The notes below the pieces were generated by a model. It saw nothing but the letters and a program-made list of their open reading frames with translations, ran no database searches and had not been told where the DNA came from. Made by a program: the position numbers and the translations under genes. This document shows positions 7,691 through 20,989 of a stretch of DNA of 64,000 bases, one piece after another; position 1 is the stretch's first letter; every line of letters starts with the position of its first letter. The DNA is from Rhodoferax sp. BLA1. GTDB lineage: Bacteria > Pseudomonadota > Gammaproteobacteria > Burkholderiales > Burkholderiaceae_C. The DNA is taken from NCBI RefSeq assembly GCF_013416775.1, contig NZ_SZVI01000001.1:434001-498000 (forward strand), in the 5' to 3' direction.

Positions 7691-9064
7691 ATGTCAACAT
7701 CACCTATGACACCCACTACCAAACTTGGTTTGAACCTGGCTGCTGCCGCACTGCTTTCACTCCCTGTCGCCAGCTGGGCACAACAGGCCTACCCGGCCAC
7801 ACTGGCAGGTCATGCGGTGCTGCCCGCGGCCAGTTTTGTCTCGGCCCCCAAGGACGCACCAGCCGACCTGCAAACCAGCGGCAAATTCACCACCGGCACC
7901 CGGGTGGACAAATTGGCCAGCGTTGAAGGCCTGTCAGCGGGTCGCCCCACCGACATCTCCCTGCCTTTCAAAGGCCAGCCGCTACAAGGGCATTCGGGCA
8001 TCAAACACATGCCAGACGGCAGCTTCTGGGTCCTGACCGACAACGGCGCGGGTTCCAAAGCCAACTCACCCGACTTTGCGCTGTACCTGAACCACTACAA
8101 AGTGGACTTCAAAACAGGTCAATTCAAACGCCTCGACACCATCTTCCTGCACGACCCGGACAAAAAAGTACCGTTTCGCATCGTGCACGAAGGCTCCAAA
8201 GCGCGTTACCTGACCGGCTCGGATTTCGACACCGAAAGTTTCCAGTTTGCGGGCGGCGCCTTGTGGATTGGCGACGAGCTGGGCCCGTTCCTGATCAAGG
8301 CCGACCTGAAAGGCAAAGTGCTGGCAGTGTTTGAAACCCAGGTTGATGGCAAAGTGGTGCGCTCCCCCGACCACCCGGCCATCACCACACCCGGCGCGCC
8401 CAACCAGGAGGCCAAATTCCAGGTGCGCCGCTCCAAAGGCTTTGAAGGCATGGCAGCGTCCAAAGACGGCAGCAAGTTGTACGCGCTGCTCGAAGGCGCG
8501 CTGTGGGACGACGCCACCAAAGCGCCCGAAGTGCTGGACGGCAAACAGTATCTGCGCGTGCTCGAATTCGACGTGAAGTCCGAGCAATGGACCGGGCGCC
8601 ACTGGAAATACATGCTCGAAGCCAACCACCACGCTATTGGTGACTTCAACATGGTCAACGACAGCACCGGCCTGATCATCGAACGCGACAACGGCGAAGG
8701 CACGGCTGACAAAGCCTGCCCTGAAGGCCAGAAGCGCAAGGACTGCTTCCACGACCTGGCCAAGTTCAAACGGGTCTACAAGATTGAGCTGAGCGAGACC
8801 AATGTGGGAGGCCCCCTGCGCAAGATCGGCTACATTGACCTGATGGCCATCGCCGACCCGCACAAGCTGGCGCGCAAACCCTTGAACGACGGTGTCTTGA
8901 CCTTCCCCTTCTTCACGATTGAAAACGTGGATGTGGTGGACGCCACCCACATCGTGGTCGGCAATGACAACAACCTGCCGTTCTCCAGCAGCCGCGAGCC
9001 CAACAAAGCGGATGACAACGAACTGGTGCTGCTGGAAGTGGGCGAGTTCCTGCGCGCCAACTGA
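7691..9064 (+). CDS. Secreted esterase-like activity of phytase family protein
   Basis: About 457 residues with a signal peptide (hydrophobic LGLNLAAAALLSLPVASWAQ). The mature part matches the phytase-like/esterase-like (Phytase-like, PF13449) beta-propeller: KLASVEGLSAGR, GHSGIKHMPDGSFWVLTDNG, and GFEGMAASKDGSKLYALLEG near the middle. Members act in the periplasm or outside the cell and are often misnamed alkaline phosphatase. Substrate is unknown here. ATG 7691 is chosen; ATG 7706 is equally compatible with the signal peptide. It ends 89 bp before the convergent psd gene. Confidence 0.82.
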   Translation: MSTSPMTPTTKLGLNLAAAALLSLPVASWAQQAYPATLAGHAVLPAASFVSAPKDAPADLQTSGKFTTGTRVDKLASVEGLSAGRPTDISLPFKGQPLQGHSGIKHMPDGSFWVLTDNGAGSKANSPDFALYLNHYKVDFKTGQFKRLDTIFLHDPDKKVPFRIVHEGSKARYLTGSDFDTESFQFAGGALWIGDELGPFLIKADLKGKVLAVFETQVDGKVVRSPDHPAITTPGAPNQEAKFQVRRSKGFEGMAASKDGSKLYALLEGALWDDATKAPEVLDGKQYLRVLEFDVKSEQWTGRHWKYMLEANHHAIGDFNMVNDSTGLIIERDNGEGTADKACPEGQKRKDCFHDLAKFKRVYKIELSETNVGGPLRKIGYIDLMAIADPHKLARKPLNDGVLTFPFFTIENVDVVDATHIVVGNDNNLPFSSSREPNKADDNELVLLEVGEFLRAN

Positions 9065-9153
9065 AACAAGGCCTCACAGCCGCATGGTGCTGAACAGCGG
9101 CAGCGGCTGACGCAGCAACAGGGAGTGATGCCGCGCCGGGCTGCGGTCAGATG

Positions 9154-10017
9154 TCAGGCAAAGGGGGTAGGCGGCGTGGTGCTGGCCATAACCTCACCCA
9201 GCCGGATGGCGCCGCCCGGCTGCCAGACCGGGTTGAAAGCCAGCGCCCCCTTGGGGAACAACATCACCACCGTGGAACCAAGCAAAAACCGGCCCATCTC
9301 CTCTCCCTGCTTGAGGGAAATGCTATTATTTTCATAATTCCACTGCGTCAGCTGACCACTGCGTCTGGCGTTCACCACCCCATGCCAGACGGTGGCCATG
9401 CTGCCCACAATGGTAGCCCCCACCAGCACCAGCACAAACTGCCCATGCGGGCCATCAAACACACACACAACCCGTTCGTTGCGCGCAAACAGGCCCGGCA
9501 CACCACGCGCCGTCGCCGGGTTGACCGAAAACAGGTCGCCCGGCACGTAAATCATGCGGCGCAACACCCCGTCACACGGCATGTGGATGCGGTGGTAGTC
9601 GCGTGGACTGAGGTACAGCGTAGCAAAGTGGCCATCCGTGAACTGGGCGGCCAGGCTGGCATCGCCGCCCACCAGGGCGGTACAGCCGTAGCTGTGACCT
9701 TTGGCCTGAAAAATCTGCTGACCTTGGATCGGGCCAAACTGGCTGATGGCGCCGTCCACCGGACAAATCAGCTCGGCCTGCGCCAGCGGGCGTGCGCCGC
9801 TTTGTAATTCACGGGTGAAAAAGTCGTTGAAGCTGGCGTAACTGGCGATGTCCGGGTTCGCTGCCTCGGCCATGTTGACCCGGTAACGTTTGACAAACCA
9901 GGCGATCAGCGCGGTGGTCGCCGAGCCGCCCTGCCAACTGGCCACCTTGCCCGCCAGAGCCGTGAGGGCCTGCTTGGGCAACAGGTACTGCGAAAGCACG
10001 GCAAGACGTTCAGACAT
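9154..10017 (-). CDS. psd: Phosphatidylserine decarboxylase proenzyme
   Basis: ATG at 10017 gives 287 residues starting MSERLAVLSQYLLPKQALTA, matching bacterial Psd. The self-cleavage motif LGST is present, with the serine that becomes the pyruvoyl group at about residue 248, leaving an alpha chain of about 40 residues. FNDFFTRELQ and the DYHRIHMPCDG motif (active-site His) are also clear. It makes phosphatidylethanolamine at the inner membrane. Upstream in-frame codons exist, but they precede the conserved N-terminus. It is divergent from the M32 peptidase gene. Confidence 0.95.
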   Translation of the reverse strand: MSERLAVLSQYLLPKQALTALAGKVASWQGGSATTALIAWFVKRYRVNMAEAANPDIASYASFNDFFTRELQSGARPLAQAELICPVDGAISQFGPIQGQQIFQAKGHSYGCTALVGGDASLAAQFTDGHFATLYLSPRDYHRIHMPCDGVLRRMIYVPGDLFSVNPATARGVPGLFARNERVVCVFDGPHGQFVLVLVGATIVGSMATVWHGVVNARRSGQLTQWNYENNSISLKQGEEMGRFLLGSTVVMLFPKGALAFNPVWQPGGAIRLGEVMASTTPPTPFA

Positions 10018-10148
10018 GGGGCAAGGTGGGGAGTGAATGGGGAAAGGCATTCTATCGGTCGGCCTGCCAGACAGATGGCAAGCCCAATGCCAAAATGCCA
10101 ACAAGCCCGACGCACCTGCGTAACGCCCAACCAGAGCACGACCCCACC

Positions 10149-11633
10149 ATGAACACCCCCGCCTACACCGCCCTGACCGACACCTTCACCCGCCTGTACC
10201 GCTTGGGCCACCTGGGCGCCTTGGCCGGCTGGGACCAGGCAGCGATGATGCCCACCAAAGGCAATGCGGCCCGGGGTGCGGCGCTGGCAGAGCTGCAGGT
10301 GGTCATGCACCAGATTTTGAGTGATGCCGCTTTGACCGGCCTGCTGCAGGCCGCCAGTACAGAATCCCTGGACGCCCTGCAGCAGGCCAACCTGCACGAA
10401 ATGCGGCGCGACTGGACCTTGAGCACATTGCTGCCCGAGCGACTGGTACAAGCCCAGAGCCTGGCCACCTCGCGTTGTGAACACGCCTGGCGCAACCAGC
10501 GCCAGAACAACAACTGGCCGGGCTTTCTGGACAATTTCCGAGAGGTGGTGAGCAACGCACGGGAAGAAGCACAGATCCTGTCCCAGGCCCAAGGCATCAG
10601 CCCCTTTGATGCTCTGATGGACAAGTACGAGCCTGGCAGCCGCAGCGCCGACATCGACACATTGTTTGACGATGTCAAAACCTGGTTGCCCGATTTGGTG
10701 CAGCAGGTGTTGGCCAAACAAGCCAGCGAGCCCGTGTTGGCACCTGTTGGCCCCTTCCCCGTGGAACAACAGCGGGCGCTCGGGGTCGATCTCATGGGGC
10801 TGCTCGGCTTTGACTTTGAGGGTGGGCGGCTGGATGTGTCCGCCCACCCGTTTTGCGGCGGTGTGCCCGAGGATGTACGCATCACCACCCGCTACACCGA
10901 GGCCGATTTCATGCGCAGCATGATGGGCGTCGTGCACGAAACCGGCCACGCGCGTTACGAGCAAAATCTGCCCGCAGACACCCGCCATCTGCCGGTCGGT
11001 CGGGCGCGCTCGATGGGCATTCACGAGAGTCAGAGTTTGCTGTTCGAAATGCAACTGGGCCGCAGTGCCGCGTTTCTGCAACACATCGCACCACGCATTG
11101 CCCAGCACCTGGGCCACCAGGCCGCCTTCGAAGCCGACAACCTGGCTCGCCTCTATACGAGGGTGCAGCCAGGCTTGATCCGGGTGGACGCGGACGAACT
11201 GACCTATCCGGCCCATGTCATCCTGCGTTATGAGATTGAGCGGGATCTGATCAACGGTCTGATGGCGCCCGAGGACATTCCGGCACAGTGGGATCAGAAA
11301 ATGGCGCAATACCTCGGCCTGGACACACGCGGCAATGTCAAAGACGGTTGCCTGCAGGACATCCACTGGCCCAGCGGCAGCTTTGGTTATTTCCCTAGCT
11401 ACACGCTTGGTGCCATGTATGCCGCACAGTTTTTTGCGTGCATCCGACGCGCCCACCCCGACCTGGACACACGGGTAGCAACAGGCGATCTGTCTCCGAT
11501 CTTTGACTGGCTGCAACAGCACATCTGGCAACAGGCCAGCCGCTGGCCCACCCAGGACCTGGTACAACAAGCCACCGGCGAAAAACTCAACCCACAGCAC
11601 TTTCGCTCGCATCTGGAACAGCGTTATCTGTAG
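10149..11633 (+). CDS. M32 family zinc carboxypeptidase (carboxypeptidase Taq type)
   Basis: 494 residues from ATG 10149 (MNTPAYTALTDTFTRLYRLG), the normal length for thermostable carboxypeptidase 1. The zinc motif HETGH is at residues 263-267 (H263, E264, H267). Downstream family motifs include GIHESQSLLFEMQLGRS, supplying the third zinc ligand, and DELTYPAHVILRYEIE. These cytoplasmic, mostly helical enzymes remove C-terminal residues from peptides, probably in peptide turnover. The gene is divergent from psd and has no obvious operon partner. Confidence 0.93.
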   Translation: MNTPAYTALTDTFTRLYRLGHLGALAGWDQAAMMPTKGNAARGAALAELQVVMHQILSDAALTGLLQAASTESLDALQQANLHEMRRDWTLSTLLPERLVQAQSLATSRCEHAWRNQRQNNNWPGFLDNFREVVSNAREEAQILSQAQGISPFDALMDKYEPGSRSADIDTLFDDVKTWLPDLVQQVLAKQASEPVLAPVGPFPVEQQRALGVDLMGLLGFDFEGGRLDVSAHPFCGGVPEDVRITTRYTEADFMRSMMGVVHETGHARYEQNLPADTRHLPVGRARSMGIHESQSLLFEMQLGRSAAFLQHIAPRIAQHLGHQAAFEADNLARLYTRVQPGLIRVDADELTYPAHVILRYEIERDLINGLMAPEDIPAQWDQKMAQYLGLDTRGNVKDGCLQDIHWPSGSFGYFPSYTLGAMYAAQFFACIRRAHPDLDTRVATGDLSPIFDWLQQHIWQQASRWPTQDLVQQATGEKLNPQHFRSHLEQRYL

Positions 11634-11741
11634 CGCGCAAGGCCCGTCCTGCCGCCCTCAAACGGGGGTGGAACGGCAAAACAACCCAGCAGCATCCAGA
11701 ACGGGTGAGCGATACACTTCCATCGACAAACTTCGATAGGG

Positions 11742-12278
11742 ATGGCCATGAGTCTCTTGCGGATCTTCAAACAATTCACCCGTTCCATTGCGACTGTGTT
11801 GGGACTGATGTGTCTGATGGTGGATCTGTCCGGAGCCCAGGCACTTGAGAAACCGGGTGACAAGGTGGTGCTGACCCTTTCCGGTCAGATCAACCGGGTG
11901 AACGAGGGCAAAACAGCGACGTTCAGCCTGCCGATGCTGAGCCGATTGCCGCAACACACCGTGTTCACCAAGTCGCCGTGGTACCCGGCGGGCGCCGAAT
12001 TCACCGGCCCGCTGCTGCGCGATGTGGTACGTGCTGCGGGCGGCCAAGGCAAAACCATCACAGCGTATGCACTGAACGACTACAAGACCGAGATACCCTT
12101 GGAGGACGCCCTCAAGTACGACGTGATCCTGGCCCGTCTGATGAATGGCCAAGCCATGGCCGTGCGCGACAAAGGACCCTTGTTTGTGGTTTACCCGTTT
12201 GATGCCGTCGCCGAGCTGCGAACCCAGGTGTATTACAACCGCTCGGCGTGGCAAGTGAACCGCCTGCACATCCACTGA
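11742..12278 (+). CDS. Periplasmic sulfite-oxidase-fold (molybdopterin-oxidoreductase-like) protein lacking the Mo-ligand cysteine
   Basis: 178 residues with a signal peptide (about 1-34, ending LSGAQA) and a shortened Oxidored_molyb fold: LTLSGQINRVNEGKTATFSL, the MLSRLPQHTVFTKSPWYPAG strand region, GPLLRDVVRAAG, and DKGPLFVVYPFD. True members bind molybdopterin through a conserved Cys, but the only Cys here lies in the signal peptide, so it is unlikely to be a standard Mo enzyme. It is 15 bp upstream of a hybrid kinase with a periplasmic domain of about 150 residues, so a sensing-partner role is plausible (inference). A start two codons later (second Met) is also possible. Confidence 0.75.
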   Translation: MAMSLLRIFKQFTRSIATVLGLMCLMVDLSGAQALEKPGDKVVLTLSGQINRVNEGKTATFSLPMLSRLPQHTVFTKSPWYPAGAEFTGPLLRDVVRAAGGQGKTITAYALNDYKTEIPLEDALKYDVILARLMNGQAMAVRDKGPLFVVYPFDAVAELRTQVYYNRSAWQVNRLHIH

Positions 12279-12293
12279 CGCAGCACAAGCACC

Positions 12294-16787
<4,494 letters not shown>

Positions 16788-16796
16788 CAACAACCG

Positions 16797-18026
16797 ATGA
16801 CCATGAACAAATCTGTCCACACGGGAAAATCCACCATTCTGGTGGTGGATGACACCCCCGAAAACCTGACGCTGATGTCCACCCTGTTGAAAGACAGCTA
16901 CCAGGTGCGGGCCGCCAACCATGGTGAGCGGGCGCTCAAGATTGCGTTCTCAGACCAGCCGCCAGACCTGATCCTGCTCGACATCATGATGCCCGACATC
17001 GACGGCTACGAAGTCTGCCGCCAGCTCAAGGCCCAGACGGCCACCCGCGACATCCCGATCATCTTCCTGACCGCCCGCTCGGACATGGAGGACGAACAAA
17101 AGGGCCTAGCCCTCGGCGCGGTCGACTACATCACCAAACCCATCAACCCGCCCATCGTGCTGGCGCGGGTGGCGGCGCAACTCTCGCTCAAGGCACGCAC
17201 CGATTTCCTGCGTGAAAGAAACGACTTTTTGCTGGAGAAAAACGACTACCTGAGGGAAAAAAACGACTTCCTGCACGACAAGAATGCGTTTCTGGAGCAC
17301 GAGGTGGCCCGACGCACCGAAGAAGTCACCGCGATTCAAGACGTGACCATTCTGGCCATGGCCTCACTCGCCGAAACCCGTGACTCCGAGACCGGCAACC
17401 ACATCCGGCGCACCCAGAACTATGTCAAGGCCCTGGCTGAAAACCTCAAAACCCACCCGCGTTTTGCCCACTTTCTGACCGACCACAACATCCAGATGTT
17501 GTTCAAGTCGGCCCCCTTGCACGACATTGGCAAGGTCGGCATCCCGGACCGCATCCTGCTCAAACCCGGCCGTTTCACGCCCGAAGAGTTCGAAATCATG
17601 AAAACCCATACCACCCTGGGGCGGGATGCCATCGCCCACGCCGAGGCCTCGCTCGGCACCCGGGTCGAGTTCCTCACCATGGCCAAGGACATCGCCCTGT
17701 TCCACCAGGAAAAATGGGACGGCAGCGGTTACCCGGCCGGTTTGCAGGGGGACGCCATTCCGATCTCGGCGCGCCTGATGGCCGTGGCCGATGTGTATGA
17801 CGCCTTGATCAGCCGCCGCGTGTACAAGGAAGGTATGCCGCATGAGCGCGCGGTCGAGATCATCGAGCAAGGGCGGGGCAAACACTTCGACCCTGACCTG
17901 GTGGACTGCTTTCTGAGCATCCAGGGCGAATTCCAGGCCATTGCCTTGCGGTTTGCCGATTCCGACATCGACATGCACAAGAAGTCGATCTACCTCAGCT
18001 TGGCCTCTGCCAGCGCATCGAGCTGA
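16797..18026 (+). CDS. Response regulator with HD-GYP c-di-GMP phosphodiesterase domain
   Basis: 409 residues. Receiver domain (about 12-130) has the DD pair in LVVDDTPENLTL and phospho-acceptor D62 (LLDIMMPDIDGYE). The HD-GYP domain (about 185-385) has H202, H242-D243 in HDIGKVGIP, and the signature HQEKWDGSGYP, so it should hydrolyse c-di-GMP. The linker is a run of five seven-residue repeats at 137-171 (FLRERND, FLLEKND, YLREKND, FLHDKNA, FLEHEVA), a coiled coil that would join receiver dimerisation to the output. It follows the hybrid kinase by 9 bp and is presumably its phosphorelay output. Start at 16797; a second ATG two codons on is possible. Confidence 0.95.
   Translation: MTMNKSVHTGKSTILVVDDTPENLTLMSTLLKDSYQVRAANHGERALKIAFSDQPPDLILLDIMMPDIDGYEVCRQLKAQTATRDIPIIFLTARSDMEDEQKGLALGAVDYITKPINPPIVLARVAAQLSLKARTDFLRERNDFLLEKNDYLREKNDFLHDKNAFLEHEVARRTEEVTAIQDVTILAMASLAETRDSETGNHIRRTQNYVKALAENLKTHPRFAHFLTDHNIQMLFKSAPLHDIGKVGIPDRILLKPGRFTPEEFEIMKTHTTLGRDAIAHAEASLGTRVEFLTMAKDIALFHQEKWDGSGYPAGLQGDAIPISARLMAVADVYDALISRRVYKEGMPHERAVEIIEQGRGKHFDPDLVDCFLSIQGEFQAIALRFADSDIDMHKKSIYLSLASASASS
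17205..17309 (+). repeat. Five tandem 21-base coding repeats (heptads) in the HD-GYP regulator linker
   Basis: Units begin at 17205, 17226, 17247, 17268 and 17289. Each encodes [FY]-L-x-[ED]-[KR]-N-[DA] or a close variant. The period is exactly seven residues, with hydrophobic F/Y-L at the core positions and an Asn at a fixed place. The bases differ between units at silent and charged positions, so the repeat is kept at protein level rather than being a recent duplication. Confidence 0.8.
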
Positions 18027-18078
18027 CCGCAGCTCTGTGGCGCAGCCTGGCTAACGCGGCGCCTGCCACAATGCTGGC

Positions 18079-18966
18079 ATGTCTGCCGCCCGCATTCCCC
18101 CTGTCCAATGCCTGCTGACCTTTGAGGCGCTGGCGCGCCTGCGCAGTGTGACCCAGACCGCCGAGGAGCTGTGTGTCACCCCCAGTGCGGTGAGCCACCG
18201 TGTCAAACAGCTCGAGCAGATCATTGGCACCAAGCTGTTTGGCCGCGCCGATTTTTCGCTGACCATCGAAGGCGTGGAGTACCTGGCGCATGTGCGCGAA
18301 GGGCTGGCGATGCTGCAGCGTTTTCCAAGCTCGGCCATGGCACCGGGCAAACGCAAGCTGCGCCTGGCGGTGACGCCCACTTTTGCCCGCTCAATCCTGA
18401 TCCCGCGCCTGCGCCAGTTCACCGAGGCCTACCCCGAGATTGACCTGACGCTGCAGGTCTCGATCCCGCTGCTAGACGTGGTGGCCGAAGACGCCGACCT
18501 GACAATTCGTTTTGGCGCTGGCCGGTATGCCGACATGGAATACACCTGCCTGACCAAGGACGATGTCACCCCGCTGGCGTCCCCGGCCTATGTGCGTGAA
18601 CACGGGCCGTTCGAGGTGGCGCAAGACCTGGCAGGTGAAACCCTGCTGCGCAGCCCGCTGGAGCCCTGGCGCACCTGGTTTGCAGCGAATGGCCTGGACT
18701 GGCCTGAGCCGGTGGACGGCTCGCAGTTCAACGACATCGGCCTGATGTGTGACGGCGCCGCCGCTGGCATGGGCATCGGCCTGATCCGCCTGAAACTGGC
18801 GCAACCCTGGCTCGACAACGGCTCCTTGGTGCGCCTGGGCCACAGCAGCGTGTTCAGCGCCAACGTGCCCAGCCCCCACGCGCATTACTTGTGCTGGCGC
18901 ACCGGCATGATGGACCGTTGGGAATGCGCCGCCTTTGCCGAATGGTTAAAAACCAGCCCGGCCTGA
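18079..18966 (+). CDS. LysR family transcriptional regulator (GcvA-like group)
   Basis: 295 residues. The N-terminal winged helix-turn-helix (about 8-65) reads FEALARLRSVTQTAEELCVT then SAVSHRVKQLEQIIGTKLFG, as in GcvA-type regulators. The effector-binding domain (about 95-290) begins RKLRLAVTPTFARSILIPRL. No target can be named. The next gene downstream (glcD-like) is on the same strand after 160 bp, and the signalling operon ends 52 bp upstream, so autoregulation plus control of a neighbour is possible but unproven. Confidence 0.9.
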   Translation: MSAARIPPVQCLLTFEALARLRSVTQTAEELCVTPSAVSHRVKQLEQIIGTKLFGRADFSLTIEGVEYLAHVREGLAMLQRFPSSAMAPGKRKLRLAVTPTFARSILIPRLRQFTEAYPEIDLTLQVSIPLLDVVAEDADLTIRFGAGRYADMEYTCLTKDDVTPLASPAYVREHGPFEVAQDLAGETLLRSPLEPWRTWFAANGLDWPEPVDGSQFNDIGLMCDGAAAGMGIGLIRLKLAQPWLDNGSLVRLGHSSVFSANVPSPHAHYLCWRTGMMDRWECAAFAEWLKTSPA

Positions 18967-18973
18967 GTTGGAT

Positions 18974-19020
18974 GCAAAAAGTGCCTCCAGCCCTTATATA
19001 TAAAGGGGTAACAGCTATGT
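18974..19020 (-). repeat. Dispersed imperfect-palindrome repeat, copy 1 (reverse orientation)
   Basis: Contains CCTCCAGCCCTTATATATAA then AGGGGTAACAGCTAT, with an A-run at the left end. In reverse it matches the family pattern TAGCTnnn - GCCC - about 8 bases - GGGCTnGAGGC - T-run shared with eight other sites. It fills part of the gap between the LysR and glcD-like genes. Confidence 0.75.
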
Positions 19021-19129
19021 TTGTCAGAGTGTTTTTATTTCAAGCGCTGTTGCAAAAATCATCACACCCCAGGCGCGCACAAGGGTTTAGAGTCACACCC
19101 TGACCACACAGCTCCGCCAAAGCACCGCC

Positions 19130-20632
19130 ATGAACAGTCCCGTTGCTGCCATCAACACCACACCACTACAAAGATCAGAGCAACAAGCCCAGGTTGTCAA
19201 AGGGCTACAAGCTGATTTGCCACCACACGCCTTGCTCTGGCAGGTCGAAGACACCACCCCCTACGAATGTGATGGCCTGACCGCCTACCGCCAGCGCCCG
19301 CTGGTGGTCGCCCTGCCCGAGAACGAGGCTCAGGTGCAAGCCGTGCTGCGCACCTGCCACCGCCTGGGCGTGCCGGTGGTGGCGCGTGGTGCGGGCACGG
19401 GTCTGTCCGGCGGCGCCTTGCCCCATGCGCTGGGCGTGACGCTGTCGCTGGCCAAGTTCAACAAGATCCTCAAGATCGACCCCAAGGCCCGCACCGCCAC
19501 CGTGCAGTGCGGTGTGCGCAACCTGGCCATCAGCGAAGCGGTGGCGGGGCTGGGCCTGTATTACGCGCCCGACCCGTCGAGCCAGATCGCCTGCACCATC
19601 GGTGGCAATGTGGCGGAAAACTCGGGCGGTGTGCACTGCCTGAAATACGGTCTGACGCTGCACAACGTGCTCAAAGTCAAGGGTTTCACCGTCGCTGGCG
19701 AAGAACTCACCCTGGGTTCCGACGCGCTGGACAACCCCGGTCTGGACCTGCTCAGTGTGGTGATTGGCTCCGAGGGCATGCTCGCGGTGGTGACCGAAGT
19801 CACCGTCAAACTCATCCCCAAACCGCAGTTGGCGCGCTGCATCATGGCCAGTTTTGACGACATGCGCAAAGCCGGTGACGCGGTCGCTAGCCTGATTGGC
19901 GCAGGCATCATCCCGGCCGGGTTGGAGATGATGGACAAACCCATGACCGCTGCGGTCGAAGACTTTGTGCACGCCGGTTATGACCTGACAGCCGAGGCGA
20001 TTTTGCTGTGTGAGAGCGACGGCACCCCCGAAGAAGTTGAGGAAGACATTGGCCGCATGAGTGATGTGTTGCGCGGCTGCGGCGCCACCGCGATTGCGGT
20101 CAGCCGTGACGAGGCGGAGCGCCTGCGCTTTTGGAGCGGGCGCAAAAACGCCTTTCCGGCCAGCGGGCGCATCAGCCCCGACTACATGTGTATGGACAGC
20201 ACCATCCCGCGCAAACGACTGGCCGATCTGCTGCTGGCGATCCAGGAGATGGAAAAGCGCTACGGCCTGCGCTGTGCCAACGTCTTCCATGCCGGTGACG
20301 GCAACCTGCACCCACTCATCATGTTTGACGCCAACGACCCCGATCAGCTGAAACGTTGTGAGCTATTTGGCGCCGAGATTCTGGAAACCAGCGTCGCCAT
20401 GGGTGGCACGGTGACCGGGGAGCACGGCGTGGGTGTCGAAAAACTCAACAGCATGTGTGTGCAGTTCAGCGCGGAAGAAAACGAGCAGATGTTTGGTGTC
20501 AAACGTGCGTTTGACCCGCCCGGCCTGCTCAACCCCGGCAAGGTCATCCCGACCCTGCAACGCTGCGCCGAGTACGGCAAGATGCTGGTGCGCAACGGCC
20601 AACTCAGCCACCCCACTATCTCACGTTTTTAA
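19130..20632 (+). CDS. glcD: FAD-binding (S)-2-hydroxy-acid oxidase, GlcD-like
   Basis: 500 residues. A vanillyl-alcohol-oxidase-type FAD domain (about 60-250) has VVARGAGTGLSGGALP and GGNVAENSGGVHCLKYG. The C-terminal FAD-linked oxidase domain ends with VFHAGDGNLHPLIMFD and GGTVTGEHGVGVEKL, the typical metal/substrate histidine motifs of GlcD and D-lactate dehydrogenases. It would oxidise glycolate to glyoxylate (or D-lactate) and pass electrons to the respiratory chain. GlcE and GlcF do not follow here; cidA-lrgB does. Malate synthase G, which uses glyoxylate, is encoded about 28 kb away. The symbol is by similarity, so the substrate remains open. Confidence 0.85.
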   Translation: MNSPVAAINTTPLQRSEQQAQVVKGLQADLPPHALLWQVEDTTPYECDGLTAYRQRPLVVALPENEAQVQAVLRTCHRLGVPVVARGAGTGLSGGALPHALGVTLSLAKFNKILKIDPKARTATVQCGVRNLAISEAVAGLGLYYAPDPSSQIACTIGGNVAENSGGVHCLKYGLTLHNVLKVKGFTVAGEELTLGSDALDNPGLDLLSVVIGSEGMLAVVTEVTVKLIPKPQLARCIMASFDDMRKAGDAVASLIGAGIIPAGLEMMDKPMTAAVEDFVHAGYDLTAEAILLCESDGTPEEVEEDIGRMSDVLRGCGATAIAVSRDEAERLRFWSGRKNAFPASGRISPDYMCMDSTIPRKRLADLLLAIQEMEKRYGLRCANVFHAGDGNLHPLIMFDANDPDQLKRCELFGAEILETSVAMGGTVTGEHGVGVEKLNSMCVQFSAEENEQMFGVKRAFDPPGLLNPGKVIPTLQRCAEYGKMLVRNGQLSHPTISRF

Positions 20633-20672
20633 TAGCAAACTATGCAAGCAATACAAGGGCTAGCATGGCTTC
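20631..20672 (+). repeat. Dispersed repeat, copy 2 (overlaps the cidA start)
   Basis: AATAGCAAACTATGCAAGCA followed by ATACAAGGGCTAGCATGGC matches the repeat pattern in forward orientation. It begins at the glcD stop codon and covers the ATG and about ten codons of the next gene. Confidence 0.65.
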
Positions 20673-20989
20673 TGGCCATGCAATCGCTGGGGGAACTGTT
20701 GTCCCGCGGACTGTCACTGCCGATCCCCGGGCCGGTGATCGGCATGTTGCTGTTGCTGCTGGCCCTGCGCTGGCCAGCAGTACGTTTGCCGGTAGCCAGC
20801 TGCGCCGGTTTTTTGTTGTCCCACTTATCCCTGCTGTTTGTGCCGGTGGGGGTGGGGGTGATGACCCATCTGGGGCTACTGGCTCAGTTTGGGGTGCGCA
20901 TGCTGGTGGTGATTGTGTTGTCGACCTGGATCGGCCTGGCAGCCACCACGTTGGTCTTGCGATATGTCCGGAGTGCCAGCGATGCCTAA
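20642..20989 (+). CDS. CidA/LrgA family holin-like membrane protein
   Basis: 115 residues with four hydrophobic helices. The family motif LPIPGPVIGMLLLLLAL (about 27-43) and the segment LLFVPVGVGVMTHLG (about 63-77) are clear. It pairs with the LrgB-like protein encoded next, overlapping it by 8 bases. CidA/LrgA-LrgB systems affect murein hydrolase activity and, in some bacteria, export of small acids such as pyruvate or glycolate. The ATG and first ten codons (MQAIQGLAWL) fall inside a copy of the dispersed repeat. An internal ATG at 20678 would lose part of the first helix. Confidence 0.88.
   Translation: MQAIQGLAWLLAMQSLGELLSRGLSLPIPGPVIGMLLLLLALRWPAVRLPVASCAGFLLSHLSLLFVPVGVGVMTHLGLLAQFGVRMLVVIVLSTWIGLAATTLVLRYVRSASDA

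Noticed and set aside
9906..11612. 568-codon minus-strand frame opposite the M32 carboxypeptidase
   Set aside because: The plus-strand frame has the full HETGH peptidase signature; the minus frame has no family features and also runs across the psd start.
17205..17309. Possible CRISPR-like or tandem-repeat DNA element
   Set aside because: The units are 21 bases with no spacers, keep the reading frame and encode heptads; this is a protein-level repeat.
19185..19215. CAAAGGGCTACAAGC in the glcD-like N-terminus as a repeat copy
   Set aside because: Only one half of the pattern is present and the T-run and left arm are missing.
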